Shown here piece after piece: positions 24,374 to 36,469 of a DNA stretch of 64,000 nucleotides (within the stretch, counting starts at the first letter, position 1; each line of letters opens with the position of its first letter). Position numbers and translations under genes: made by a program. The notes beneath the pieces were generated by a model that was not told the origin of the DNA, made no database searches, and saw nothing but the letters and a program-made list of their open reading frames with translations. Source of the DNA: Chamaecrista fasciculata (lineage: Eukaryota; Streptophyta; Magnoliopsida; Fabales; Fabaceae); NCBI GenBank assembly GCA_003254925.1, contig QANZ01052726.1, forward strand, positions 52,174-116,173, given 5' to 3'.

Positions 24374-24483
24374 CACGTGTCCCTCGAAAGCAACATTGCT
24401 CATCTTTCTACACGTGGCCTTCTTAAAGGTCCATGATCATTTAAGTCAAACCCAATGACGTCACACATCACAGTGGGTCCCAC
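24374..24483. promoter_or_regulatory. Cluster of promoter motifs without an adjacent gene
   Basis: Within 110 bp lie two G-boxes (CACGTG at 24374-24379 and 24411-24416, both in ABRE-like context), the bZIP palindrome TGACGTCA at 24456-24463 and GTGGGTCCCAC at 24473-24483, which fits TCP-factor sites. GGGCCTGGTGGGCC lies about 24251. No coding exon is recognisable within several kilobases. It may be the promoter of an unannotated RNA, a relic promoter, or an enhancer. Confidence 0.5.
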
Positions 24484-24643
24484 TCTGCAAATAATTATTT
24501 TTTTAGAAAAGAAAGAAAAATTAATCGAATGATTTACATTTGGTACTCAAATATTAAAAGGCACAATTTAATGTCTTAATCTTAAGTCTTAAATCTTGAC
24601 TTGGTATTATTAGTGTCTTGTGAGTTGTGAATGGAAGAAAATA

Positions 24644-25736
24644 GGCCAAAGTTCTATTTTGGTCACCCAGTTATGTTTAGTGTTCTAAATTGGTCTCCAA
24701 GTTCTTTTTCGTTCCATATTGGTCCCCCAGTTATGCAAAACTTGACAAAGTTGGTCCCTTTAATAGTTTACATCCATTTTCTGTTAAAAAAAAATTGATT
24801 TTTAACTCCTAAAAGTTTAAATGTTTGCATTAAGGACCTTTTTCTCTATAATAGAACCAAAATATAAGAAAGAAGAAATAAATGGGGGTTTTAGTTTATT
24901 TCAAACAAAAAACAACAACACTTTTCTCTCTCGTCTCTCTCATTCACAAACTCAGATTTTGATCTTCAAATCCCTTCTCATCTGTTCATTTTTCCTCAAT
25001 AAACCCAAATCTCATTACCCAGCCATGAATGCATCTCTGATTTCCTCAATAATATCTGATTATAAAACCCATATCATCATAAAATCAAAACTTCAAAATC
25101 GATCATCACTCACATGAAGAATTGAAAATGTTTCTGACATTTTGCGGAATCGTCGTTCGAAGCTTCTTTATCGTTCTTCCACGGACGTTCGAGTCAACTC
25201 GGCGGTGCTGATTGAAATCGTCGTCGCCGAAACTCGCGCGCCGGAGCTCCGAAGCTCTGAGCGGAAATCATCAAAATCAACGAAAGAGGAAGTGATTTTG
25301 TTGTGAAAATTTCTGGTTTTATAATCAGATATTGTTGAAGAAATCATAGATGCATTCATGGCTGGGTAATGAGATATGGGTTTATTGTGGAAAAATGAAC
25401 AGATGAGAAGGGATTTGAAGATCAAAATCTGGGTTTGTGAATGAGAGAGACGAGAGAGAAATGTGTTGTTGTTTTTTGTTTGAAATAAACTAAAACCCCC
25501 CTTTATTTTTTCTTTCTTACATTTTGGTTCTATTATAGAAAAAAAGGTCCTTAATGCAAACATTTAAACTTTTAAGAGTTAAAAATCAATTTTGTCTTTT
25601 TTTTAATAGAAAAATGGATAAAAATTGTTAGAGGGACCAACTTTGCATAACTGGGGGACCAATATGGAACAAAAAATAACTGGGAGACCAATTTGGAACA
25701 CTGAGCATAACTGGGGACCAAAATAGGACTTTAGAC
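24644..25736. mobile_element. Mutator-like foldback, GGCCAAAGT family, copy 2
   Basis: Same terminal family as 21270-22389. Arms are nearly 480 bp and pair almost to the centre. The unpaired core (about 25110-25300) is GC-richer. Flanks AAGAAAATA (24635-24643) and AAAAAAATA (25737-25745) agree at 8 of 9 bases, a probable target duplication. On the minus strand the core keeps an open frame with SELRSSGARVSATTISI, but I do not recognise its source. Confidence 0.78.
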
Positions 25737-25745
25737 AAAAAAATA

Positions 25746-27577
25746 ATATTAAAATAAAATGGATGTACTCATCAGTCATCACTAATCACTTATTAAATTG
25801 GTAAGGGGCAAAGGGGTTGAAAATTGAAATTTATATATGTCGTTCATAGATTTGGTGTACATTTTTAAGAGAAAATTTTATTATGAATTTATGGAGGGAA
25901 ATCTCGAGAAGTTAAAAGGTTTTATTATTAAATTCATTATCATTCTTTGTACTAATCTAAATACTAAGCATTTAATAAAGCTTAAAACTTATATCAAGTT
26001 TCTTACATGTTATCAAGTTTCCAGTCAACATTTAACACGTGACAAAAATTTTATATATGATCAATCATGATAGAGAGAGAATATTAAACACCACTTTTTG
26101 TATGACTAATCATTGAAGGGAGAGAATATAATCAACACTTGTGATTATGGAACTTAATAGCAAGGATGTAGTGAATTTGATGTAAGTTTTATCCTTTAAT
26201 AAATTCATTTTTCAATAAGATTTTCATATATTTAAACTTCTGATCTATATAGTATTTATTTTGGTATCCAGAATTTAAGGAGCAATCTTGAAACACTCAA
26301 TCTCAAATTCACATAATTGTATCTCGAAACTTTTACATATATAATTAGTTCATATTAAAAATTTTTAAGCTATGAGATAAAACCTTTTTGTATAAATTTC
26401 CATTAATAAATAAATCTTATCGCTACCCTTGAAATCTTCAATAATCAATTGATCTGCCCGTGAATGAAGGGAGTGGGAATCCTAGTGGGCCCATTGCGGG
26501 TTTTTTCTCTCTACTCCCCCACTCTATTTCACTCAATAAAATAAAATATAATATGACCAAAATTAAAAAAATTAACTAATTATCTCCTTCCTCCCCTTTT
26601 CATGGAATCAAAAAAAATATGTCACGTTAGTTTCATACTTGAATTGAGTTTTATATTTTTAATTAATATTACTTTTTGAAAATGTTAATAATAATATACT
26701 AACTTTTCTAATAAGATGGAATGTTAAAATTGATTTTATATTTTTTTATCAAAGTTTATTTTGATCTTTTACTTGTTTATTATATTTAAATTAGTCATAT
26801 ATATTTTTCGAATGATTCACTTTGTTTTCAAAAAAATAAATATTATTAGTATCTTTCCTCTTTCAAACTCAAATATGATAAGTTTAGACTTTAGAGTTAT
26901 AAATTACGTTTGACAAATACTTTTTCTATTAAGCTAGAGTCGTCGGTAAATAAAGTAAATAAGTTCAATAAGTAAATTGTTTGTTTCTAAGTCAAAAAAG
27001 TGAAATCAACCAAATTCTTCTTTATTTCAAGTCTAAAATATGATAAGTTCAGAGTTACGAGTTACACTTAATGAGTCTTTTTTTTTTCAGTTGAAATTTT
27101 CAACAAATGAGATTAAAATAGACCCGAAAGTGAATTTGAGATCGATTTTTCATAGCTTTTAATTTATTGGTCTCAAACTCACTTTCATATTCAATTTGAC
27201 CTTATTTGCTAACAGTCTCAACTTGGTCCGAAAAATAATTCTGCAAGAGTAATTTGCTATTCCAAACTCGTCATATTTGGATTTGAAAACAATAGATATA
27301 TGATCAACTTTATTTGGTTAACCATAAAAAAATGACCCACTTTTCAAACTTGAGTTGACATTGTTTACTAACGGTCTCAACTGAATAAAGAAATATACGC
27401 CAAAGTTAACATGTAACTCTTGACTTTTCGCATTCAAATTTGAAATAAGAAAGACATTACTATATTCAATAATTTGATATCAGAGCGAGCCATTATAAAA
27501 ATATGCAAAACCAAAACAAATATTATGAAATATAGAGCATCAAAATAAATTTTAAGATAAAGATATAAAATCAATTG
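25746..27577. other. Intergenic AT-rich DNA with dispersed repeat
   Basis: AT-rich with no gene seen. 26860-27560 holds several degenerate copies of the dispersed repeat found at 10120-10640 and 31560-32045 (words like AAATTTGAAATAAGAAAG, TTGACCTTATTTGCTAAC). Confidence 0.4.
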
Positions 27578-27852
27578 GCAAAAATATTGTTGGTACCCGC
27601 AACGTATGAGCTCATTTTCAGTTATACTCCCAACATTTTTTTTTTGTCAATTATACCTCAAACGTATCACATTTGAGTCAATTATACCCTAATATTAGGG
27701 GTATAATTGACAAAAAAAAAAAACATATTGGCTTAAAGTGTAACTTACTCAAATGTGCAATATTGAGGTATAATTAATAAAAAAAATATTGAGAATATAA
27801 CTGAAAATAACCTTATACATTCGGGATACCAAAAATACCAAGAATACTTTTA
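27578..27852. repeat. Short foldback element, TATACC-module family
   Basis: Inverted ends (TATTGTTGGTACCCGCAACG against the complement of the right end) around 275 bp. The modules GGTACCC, TTATACTCC, TTATACCTC and TTATACCCT are spaced about 31, 29 and 31 bp in the left arm, the same spacing as in the GGTCC families. No coding capacity. Confidence 0.6.
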
Positions 27853-28434
27853 ATCAACGGAAACATTACATATGATACTCCCATAGATACCTCCAAGCTT
27901 AAAAATGCTAAAATTCAAGTATGATAATATTACTTTTGACTTGCTAAATAATCCTTCCACGTAAGAATGTAAGATTACATTTATATTCAAGACATAATTA
28001 AAAACGAAAGGGAAAAAATATAAATAAATCTTTCAACTATTCAACTTTAAAACTTGATAAATAATCTCCTTCAAGCATAATTTAGTAGTTTTGGCCAATA
28101 TATATATATATATAATTATAATTTTGTTGTAAATAACCCGTAAATTATTAAATCTAATAAATATCTTTTTTAACTATTGTATAGTTGTAAATAGTAAATA
28201 CTATCCCAAAATTATAAAATTTAGTGAATACTCCATTGAAATTTATAGTATTTTATTTAACTATAATTTTATACATAGTTTTTCATATACTATTTCTTAG
28301 TATACATGTTTAATTAGTCTTAAAAATCATCTCATCTAAAAAATTTAAATAAAATTAATTCAAAAAATATTATAACACGAAAAATTGTGAAAATTTAATT
28401 GTTTTTACAAGAATTTAAAATTCAAAGAAAGGTG

Positions 28435-29570
28435 CCTACCTGTATGTAGGCTTGTAATGACACTGTTGCGTGGGATTGGAGTAATGATGGGAAACTAATG
28501 ATTAAAGCTGCCTACCTGTCGCTTGTTCAGGATCACAGCATGAGCCCTGGATCTTGGAACTTGGTTTGGAATTGGCCGAGGCCTCCTAAAATTAGATCTT
28601 TCTTGTCGTTATTGATGCATGATAGGCTTAACACGAAGCTAAACCTCAAAGCGAGGCACATAGTTGAGGATGAAAGTTGCCCTTTCATATGCGAGGAGGA
28701 TGAGAGTTCGCTTCACTGCCTTAGGGATTGTCCGCAGGCCATGGGAGTAGGGAAGAGATTTGTTGATAGAAGTTTATGGGATACCTTCTTTCATTGTCCG
28801 GTGAAGAAGTGGTTGGTTATGAACCTCAACAGCACTACAAGCCGAGCTGTGGAGAGTACTCCCTGGAGCATTAAATTTGGTTTTATTGTTTGGATCATTT
28901 GGTGTTCTAGGTGTGAGTTTGTGCATGAGGGCAGGGTTAGGGATGTTTCTGCGATGCACGCTAGAGCTGTCACGAGAATTGATGAATTTGTTAGATTTTG
29001 TTTGTCTGACTGTTTGAATAATACAAAGAAAATGGTTGTACGTTCAACGTTGATGGATCTGTTTGGGGAAACAAGAATGCTACCTGTGGTGAGGGTCCTT
29101 AGAGATGCCACTGGTTCGTGGATGATGGGCTTCTCGCAAAATCTTGGCGTCCTTTCCATTACTTTTGCGGAGATCCTTGCCATCAGGAATGCTGCTATGA
29201 TCGCGAAGGACGTGGACTTAAAGTATGTCATCTTTGAGTCTGACTCTCTTACTGCGGTTAATTTTGTATTGACAGGGGTGGAGATGGAGCACCCTCATTC
29301 GAATATTGTTAGATCTACCAGAAATCTCCTCTTTAGTTCTAACTGGTCGTGTAAAATTAGACATGTGTTTAGAGAGGCCAATTCTGTTGCTGACTGGATG
29401 GCTAATCATGGACACTCCATGGATGTTGGTTTGCATTTGTTTCAGCAATGCCTGGTTAACTGTGTGTCCAGATGGATTGCTGATGTGAGTGGGGCTTGTC
29501 CTCCTCGTCTGGTGGCAGGGTAGTCTCTGCCTTCTCTTATTTGTACCAAAAAAAAAATCAAAGTATTTGC
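28435..29570 (+). mobile_element. 5'-truncated LINE (L1-like) 3' end
   Basis: Contains only the C-terminal zf-RVT and RNase H portion of a plant L1-type ORF2, followed by a short 3' UTR and an A-run (29547 onward). Endonuclease and reverse transcriptase domains are missing, as expected for an insertion that stopped early. A TCAAAG word on both sides could be a remnant target duplication but is too short to trust. Confidence 0.75.
28498..29523 (+). pseudogene. LINE ORF2 C-terminal fragment: zinc-knuckle-like zf-RVT and RNase H
   Basis: A 341-codon open frame. Residues about 15-90 form the zf-RVT region (WNWPRPPKIRSFL, then DESCPF and HCLRDCP). The second half is RNase H-like (ESDSLTAVN, IRHVFREANSVADWMANHG). 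The segment holding the first RNase H aspartate, FNVDGSVWGNKNATCG, is encoded at about 29045-29092 in another frame. Two compensating indels keep the frame open while replacing this motif by unrelated residues. The product cannot be an active RNase H. The conserved frame begins upstream of the ATG (AWDWSNDGKLM), so that start is not biological. Confidence 0.8.
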
Positions 29571-29774
29571 ATCTAGATTATATTCAAATAAAAATGTTTG
29601 TTAAGTTTAATAGTTGATTAAATTATTTATAACTATACTATAATTAAAAGGGACTATTTGCATATTTTAATAGTTAAGTTTTTTTACAATTAAATTATAA
29701 TTGAAGAGGGAGTATTTATATTTTTCTTAAAAGAAAAACAAAAAAAACGTAACTACTGATTAGATATTATTGTT

Positions 29775-30224
29775 TGTTGTAAACCAAATAAATTATGAAG
29801 TACAAAGATATAAAGGAAAATAAAGAGAGAAGGAGATATACAAATTAGTCCTTAAAAAGGGTTAGTTCTTCAATAACTATTCTATATGATTCATAGATGT
29901 AGTTCTTCAAGAACTCATCCTCCCATCATCTTGTTATTATTACTCATTCACCAATGTGTACAAAGTGAAGTCTCCCTTATATAGGACTCTTGACATAATG
30001 AAAGGTGGGTAGGTTACAAGCTTGCTATTAAGGACACCATAATGTGAGGGAAGTTATATATGCCTTAAATCATACTAATAAGGGAATGGTTACACCATGA
30101 ACTTAAGAGTATCATGAAGGAAATGTTACAAGAGAATAAGGATTCCAATAGCCTTTTATCTTAATGACTTGTTATAGATGTGATCATCCACACATCACAT
30201 GCACATATATGCATGTTTATAACA
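29775..30224. mobile_element. Solo LTR with 5-bp target duplication
   Basis: A 450-bp segment beginning TGTTGTAAA and ending TTTATAACA, flanked by the perfect 5-bp duplication TTGTT (29770-29774 and 30225-30229). It contains a TATATAGG/CCTATATAA promoter-like core near 29980. No internal retroelement sequence adjoins it, so it is most simply the product of LTR–LTR recombination. Confidence 0.8.
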
Positions 30225-30620
30225 TTGTTTGAATTATAAGAATGAATACCAAGTTTTTTTTTTTGTTTGATCGGGATAATGAATACCAAGTTAAAATGAG
30301 GAAAAAGACGAAATAATTATTGGTGGTTCAAAAATACAACGTTGGATTTGCCAAGTTTGTGAGAGAATAATAACTGAAAACCACAAAATGCCACCACGTA
30401 TAGGCCTCTTTGGTAATTCCTAAAACGACACCGTTTCCACTTTGAAAAGGCTTAACAATTATTGAGGTTTCGGTGCCGACAATTGCTTTGACCTCCTCTA
30501 ACTCGGAAGATGAACAATAAGATTAGAGTATTAATGATTTGGTTTTTAAAATATTATTGAGTTAATAATTTAGTTTAAAAATATAATTTAATCCTTGCAT
30601 TTTTTTTATGAGAAAAAAAA

Positions 30621-30951
30621 GGGTAAATTACATTTTGATATCCTATTTTATGTATCAATTTCACTTTGATACCATGCTCTTTTAAAAGTGACACTTTGGT
30701 ACCCTGTTATTTGAACCGTTAATAATTTGATACCCTGTTCTATAAACCGATTTCACTTCGGTGTCCTATTCTTTCACGATTTGTTACCTTGTTTTATCTT
30801 TTTTAGGGTACTAAAGTATCAATAGTGCAAAGAACAGTGTATCAAAATGTTAACGGTGCAAAGAACATGATAATAAATTGTTACTTTTAAAAGAATAGGG
30901 TATCAAAGTAAAATCAGTTCATAAAATAAGGTACCAAAATATAATTTACCC
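30621..30951. repeat. Mutator-like foldback, GGGTAAATTA variant
   Basis: Termini GGGTAAATTACATTTTGATA and complement. Arms have CACTTTGGTACCCTGTTA-like and TTTGATACCCTG modules that differ from the 5101 family by many substitutions. Flanked by A-rich DNA on both sides. No coding capacity. Confidence 0.7.
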
Positions 30952-32045
30952 AAAAAAATCCTTGCAGGTTTAAAATTATATTTTATTATTTTTTTTATGA
31001 ACTAAATAGTGTAATATTTTAATTTTTTAGAAATTAAGAATTTAATTTTCTAACCTTTTAAAATCTAATTGTGTATTTCAATGTTTTAAGAATTGAATTA
31101 TTAACTTAATATTCTTAGAGATTAAATTATTAAATTACTCTAAAATTTATCACCTTTTCTTCCTCTTTTTTTTTTCTTAATTTTATATTTTTTAAATAGT
31201 ATTTTCTTGCCTTTTGTTTTCGTTATAGTTGTGACTTGTTTCTCTTCTTCTCTCTTAAATTTTCAATCTCGTGGTTGTGGGGACCACAAATTTCACCTTT
31301 CTTCATTTATTTGTAGTTTTTATTGCAGCGCTTGGAATACTGAATATGTGACAATAATATGTTTGATCAATGCTAATATGGCCTACGTGGCCCCATGGTA
31401 CACATCTTTGATATTGGGTGTACAATAAATTGATTNTTAATAATTAAAAAGTAAATTTTGTATATAAAATTTTGTTCCTCTGTATTTTTATTTCAAGATC
31501 ATTTTTAGTTTGAGGCTTATTATATAATAAAAAAATAAGTCTCAAATTGATCACTTATAGATAGGGTAGATTTTAAATTGGTTCCTTGTCTTTATTTATT
31601 TTAAATTGGTTCTACATGTTTCTATGATATTTTAAATTGGTCCAAACAATACTTAATATGATCATATCTCTCTTATTTTAAGTTTAAATGCGACGAATTT
31701 AGAGCTACGAGTTTCTTTTGACAAACAATTTAAGACCATCAATAAACAGAGTCAAATCGAGTCGAAAAAGTAGATAACTCGTTTCACGGTCAAACAAGTG
31801 AAATTAATCATATCTTTGTCGTTGGAAATTCGAATGCGTCGAATTTGAAGTTATGTGCTTACTCTTGAAGTGTTTTTTCTTTGCCCAATTAAGATCGCTA
31901 GCAACTGAGGTCAAATTATGTCTGAAAAGTTGTTTTTAGACCAATTTGAAACATCATGGAAATATATAAGACTAATCTGAAATAAATGAAAGATTAGGGA
32001 CTAATTTGAAAACTACCACTGCATAAGGGAGCAATATGAGATTTT
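30952..32045. repeat. AT-rich DNA and a dispersed repeat upstream of the SR-like gene
   Basis: 31560-32045 is another occurrence of the dispersed sequence found inside 45471-45977. It begins near TTTTAAATTGGTTCC and ends with GGGACTAATTTGAAA and TGAGATTTTGGCC, so it may be a decayed foldback. It stops about 100 bp before the next start codon and so may sit in that gene's promoter. A single N is at 31436. Confidence 0.45.
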
Positions 32046-32145
32046 GGCCAAAATGAATAGTGTGGTGTGCTTCTTCGATTCAGATACACGAGAGGGAAGG
32101 TAGGAAGAAACGAAGAAGAAGAAGAAGAGTAATCAGTGATCAGAA

Positions 32146-34640
32146 ATGGAAGAAGAAAAAGCCGCGGCTTACTACGACGAGCTCACCCGAAAAGGTGAAG
32201 GAGCCGCCCGGTTCAAGCAAGGTCTCGGCTTCTCCACCACCACCAACTCCGACGACGTCGTTCCCAAACCGGGTTCAGCCCTCGTTTCTTCATCTTCCTT
32301 CCTCAGCAATTTCGTCAGAGCTTCCAGCCCTTCAAAAAATTCCGAATTCGAGAAGCAAGCTCAGCTCCAATCCATTCAGAACAAGAAGAAGAAACCCAAT
32401 TCATCCTCCGAACCACAGCACGAACCTTCTAGGGTTTCCGATAGAACTCACAAGTCGAGGGATACTGATAGAGATTCTTCGAGGAGGCGCAGTAGAAGCA
32501 GAGAGAGACGAAGAGACAGAGATAGTAGAGGCTCTGGGAGGCGAAGTCGTAGCAGAGACAAGTATAGAGATTCGAGGCGGCGAAGTCGAAGTAGAGAGAG
32601 AAATAGGGATAGAGATGATGAGAGAAGGAGGAGAAAGAGAAGCATTTCTCCTCGCGAACGAAGATCAGATAAAAGGAATGGGAGTGATGTTGTTGGAGAC
32701 TCAAGGAGAGTGAATAAAGTTAGTAAGGAAAAAAATGCTGTGGTTGATTACGCGCGCTTGATTCCAGGTTATGACAAGATGGTATGTTTCTTTCTCTAGC
32801 AGCTTTGTATTTTCAGATTTCCCTTTAACATGAATCAAAGCCTGATCAATTTACTCTGGAGTAGGACTCATTATTTGTATCTTTGAGAATAGTTGAGATT
32901 TTCTAAATTTCTTGTACTTTCCTTCTTATGCACAAAAACACCAATTATTATTACTTGAATTGTGGACCAATCGCTAATTGTTATAGAGTAAACTTCAAGA
33001 AATTTAGGAAATCTTAATTTCAGGAGATCTATTCCCACTTTGTTTTTGGGTTTGGGGAATTTTTTAGACTTTCTTAGTTCTGTTTTTGGGATGCTATTCT
33101 TTATGTGACGACTCACAAGACATGACCTTCTGTCTTCATTATCTACAGTCACCTGCTGATAGAGTCAAAGCCAAGATGAAGCTTCAGCTTTCTGAAACTT
33201 GTAAGTGTATAGATCTTTAGACTTCAAAGTGCTATCTGTGTATGCGTAGCTTTGTGTGAGATATTCAATTGATTTGTTTCCTCTCTGATTCAGTAATTGG
33301 TAGTTCCTGCATTAGTTTGTCGTTTTATGATTAACGGCTTCAAAATAGTTTTCAAAAGGTTACTATGTTGATACACACATGCTCTCTTGTTGTAGGCTTG
33401 TAGCAATGATGATATGGTACAAAAACTGATTTAGGTCCAAGTGTCTGGTGAACTTGGTCAAGTTAATTAATATTTAATATGTCTTAAAAAATTCTTACTT
33501 TGGATGTGGGTGAAATTATTCTCTTCCCTATTAGCGTTGCAAAATAAGATGCTTTATCCTTCCTGTAATTTGTTTTTTCTGATCTAAATCTTTATGCAGC
33601 CGAAAAGGACTCAGAAAAAGGTGTTGGCTGGGAACGATTTGAGTTCAATAAGGATGCCCCTCTTGATGATGAGGAAGTTGAAGGTTAGACTTCTTTGGCA
33701 ATACTGTTATCCTTAATGTTTTTGTGGGAATTCTTGGTTTCTACATCGTCCTCTTCTCTGCTCTTAATCTGTTTGGAGCTCGAAGTATTATATGTTATGT
33801 TAGGTGATTGTTCTCCAGGCGGAAGCCACTAAAATACATGTACCTTTTAAATTCGTCATTTTTATGTATTAATTTTCATCCCAGAGGTTTACTTGGTAAT
33901 GTGAGGATTTATGCAATCTATTATGTGCAGATTGAAGCATTTTCCTGTTAAGATTTCTCAATTTTGATTGACGTAATTATTTCCAATTTAATAATCAATT
34001 ATCTGATGTTTTGCATCATTGCATGGTTGATCTGTTCATGTCCGTATTGCATCTACACTAGCTTTATTGTTATTTAAAATTCAGTATGAATGATGGTGGA
34101 TTTAGCTTGATCTAATAGAAATGGTTTTACATTTCCTTGTCAATCTACAGTTGCTGAAGATGATGCATCCTTAGTAAAGCACATCGGGCAGAGTTTCCGG
34201 TTTTCTGCAGTAGAGGTATCTCCATCATCTTGTATTATAATATGGATAGTTAATTCGGTTCCTTCTTGATTTGAATCCTTTATCTAGTTTGAAAAACTGA
34301 ATAGTATCATACAGTTCTGAATTAATGCATGAATTTTATCATGAAGGCAAGAAGGGAGGAACAAATCCAAGCTGCTCATGATGAAGCAATGTTTGGCACA
34401 TCAGCAGCTCCACCTCCTGTAGTTTCAGACAGTGAACCTGAAAAGGAGGACAACGAGAAGGATGACAAGAGAAAAGGCCTTGTCTCAAGCCTCTTAAGTG
34501 AATCTGTAAGGGATTTATGTCATAATGGACATGGTTAACTGATTAAGCTTGATATATGATTTAACATTCCATCCTGCTTTCAGGTTCTAGCCAAGCGAAA
34601 GGGGTCCTGGCGAGACCGGGTTCAGCTCCAAGACTCGTAG
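32146..34640 (+). CDS. RS-domain (SR-related) nuclear protein, likely splicing-associated
   Basis: Six exons: 32146-32781, 33149-33200, 33600-33683, 34151-34215, 34347-34505 and 34584-34640 (1053 nt, 350 aa), with GT–AG junctions in frame. N-terminal conserved segment (AAAYYDELTRKGEGAARFKQ), then a Ser-rich linker, then an arginine/serine/aspartate repeat domain at about residues 97-180 (RRRSRSRERRRD). A conserved tail follows: YARLIPGYDKMSPADRVKAK, WERFEFNKDAPLDDEE, HIGQSFRFSAVEARREEQ, and GSWRDRVQ near the end. RS domains localise proteins to nuclear speckles and mediate contacts between splicing factors; no RNA-recognition motif is present, so it is SR-related and not a classical SR protein. 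The plant family is conserved as far as I can judge, but I cannot name it securely. Confidence 0.88.
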
Positions 34641-36469
34641 AAGTTACGTTTAGAAGTTAATGTTGTGGCTAGAGTTAGCCAAAAGCTCCAAAGTCACATA
34701 CATATTGTGCACATTTGCTTGGTTACTTTTTGGGGTACAGATTTGCTATGTTATGTGGTGTGGGCTTTAACCAAAGTCACACATACATATTGTGCACATT
34801 TTCACGTCACTAGATTATAGCCAATCCCACCTAGTGAGAAAAGCCTTTGATTGTTCTTGTATATGGTGTGGGCTTTAACCATGGATCTTAACATTTATCA
34901 GAGACCAAGGATGTGCTTCCTATTCAAATGCCATTGTTTTCAAGCCGTAGCAATTGTTTTTCCTATCCAACTCCAATGGCTATGTACTGTATACAGAAGC
35001 AGGTGGTTGGTTAACTACTAGATGTCTAGATTTACTATATGTCTTTTGAAGTGAAAACTCAAAGGGAGTCCAGCGAGTGATAGGTACAAAACATTGTAGA
35101 TGAACAAGAGACGTGAAACCATCAATAGATATTTTTTTTTTTCAATTCTGTATGTCTTTTCACTTTTTATTTCTTTCTCTTGTGCTCCTAGGTCCAAACG
35201 CATCACTCTTGCACACTGAGGGTTAGTTCAGTTTATTGAAATAAATATTCAACTTTAAATTGCGAATATCAGTTTAAAGAACAATACTTTTTGGGATGAA
35301 TGATAAGTTGTAAACTTGTATTAACGATTGATTTTTTAAAAAATAATTAAAAAAAACAATTATTCAAAAGATCCTAGCAACCAAGGTTATGTTGCTTCCT
35401 TCAGGTTAGAGGCTAGTCAGAAAAAACCCTAAGCCATTATCAGATTATTCTTGTATAGTTGTATCATCAGAGAACCAACTATCAAATCAATTTACCAGAG
35501 TTCAGACACTCTAGCAACATTAATAGTCCTTTAAAGCATCCAGTTCTCGATGCTACGTTTTAATTAGCACTGTCACGTTCAATTTAATTACCATTCTACG
35601 ATGGATGGTAGTAATCTACCTAAATTTCAGGCTATAAAATTTCTCAATCTAGCCTGTTGGTATAATGATTGCTTAAATGGGAATAAGATCGCATGATCTG
35701 CACAACAGCTTGTGACAATCTAATAAATCTTCAACTTCAAGCCATACCATATATGACAGTATGACACTCAATGCTCAAATCCATTGACAAGATTCTTGCT
35801 TGATCAGTCAAATCTATTCAATGTTCTCACCCCGAAAGGAAAAGTATATTCACAATGAAAAATGAAAAAAAAAAAAAAAAGCTATAAATTACAGTTTCGT
35901 TTCATACTTTCATTCATGCAAATCTATGAATTTCCACGATACTACCTTCAACTTGGTTTCTTCTAGTCCACACACTTAGCTATGATCTGTTGAGCTAAAG
36001 CTAAACATGAGCAAGAAAAACCGTTACCAATATCTTCATTGCAGCTTTTAATGAAACTAAATGAAGGGTTTTAGCTATGATCAGTTTATTTCACTAGACT
36101 TTTCAGTAATTTTGGATATCACTTCTCTTTGGGGAAAAAAAAAAGAGGGGTGGTGTATGTATACTAGCTTGCAACCTCCTCAAGCTTAATCTATCTCGTT
36201 AGTCATAACTACTTCAAAAGCTGAATTCCATTAGCATCAAGTAATTATTACATATAGTAAATCAAACAATAGATACAACAATGAGAATCTGAAATTTTTT
36301 GCTCAATACAATAACAATGACATTGAATCCAACAATAATTACTTTACAAATCATACAAACAGAACTTAAAAAACATAAATTAGGGCTCCAAGGTCCGAAA
36401 GTGTCAAATTTCCATTACCCTTCAACCAAACGAACACAGAATACCAAATATTTCTCCGATTCAGCTTTG
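34641..36469. other. 3' flank of the SR-like gene; no gene seen
   Basis: Probable 3' UTR to about 35000, then AT-rich DNA. The stretch 35727-35870 (CTTCAACTTCAAGCCATACC ... CCGAAAGGAAAAGTA) is repeated at 42466-42572 beside APC8. Confidence 0.45.

Noticed and set aside
24821..25563. Two near-identical frames beginning MFALRTFFSIIEPK on opposite strands
   Set aside because: They are the two arms of the foldback 24644-25736; low-complexity arm DNA, no gene.
28498..29523. Treating the 341-codon frame as a host RNase H gene
   Set aside because: zf-RVT plus RNase H order, A-tail and missing catalytic motif fit a dead LINE.
32429..32704. Minus-strand Ser/Leu/Tyr-rich frames
   Set aside because: Complement of the RS-domain coding sequence.
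32060..32713. 217-codon frame overlapping the start of the SR-like gene
   Set aside because: Different frame of the same exon; Arg/Glu-rich only because it reads the RS repeat out of frame.
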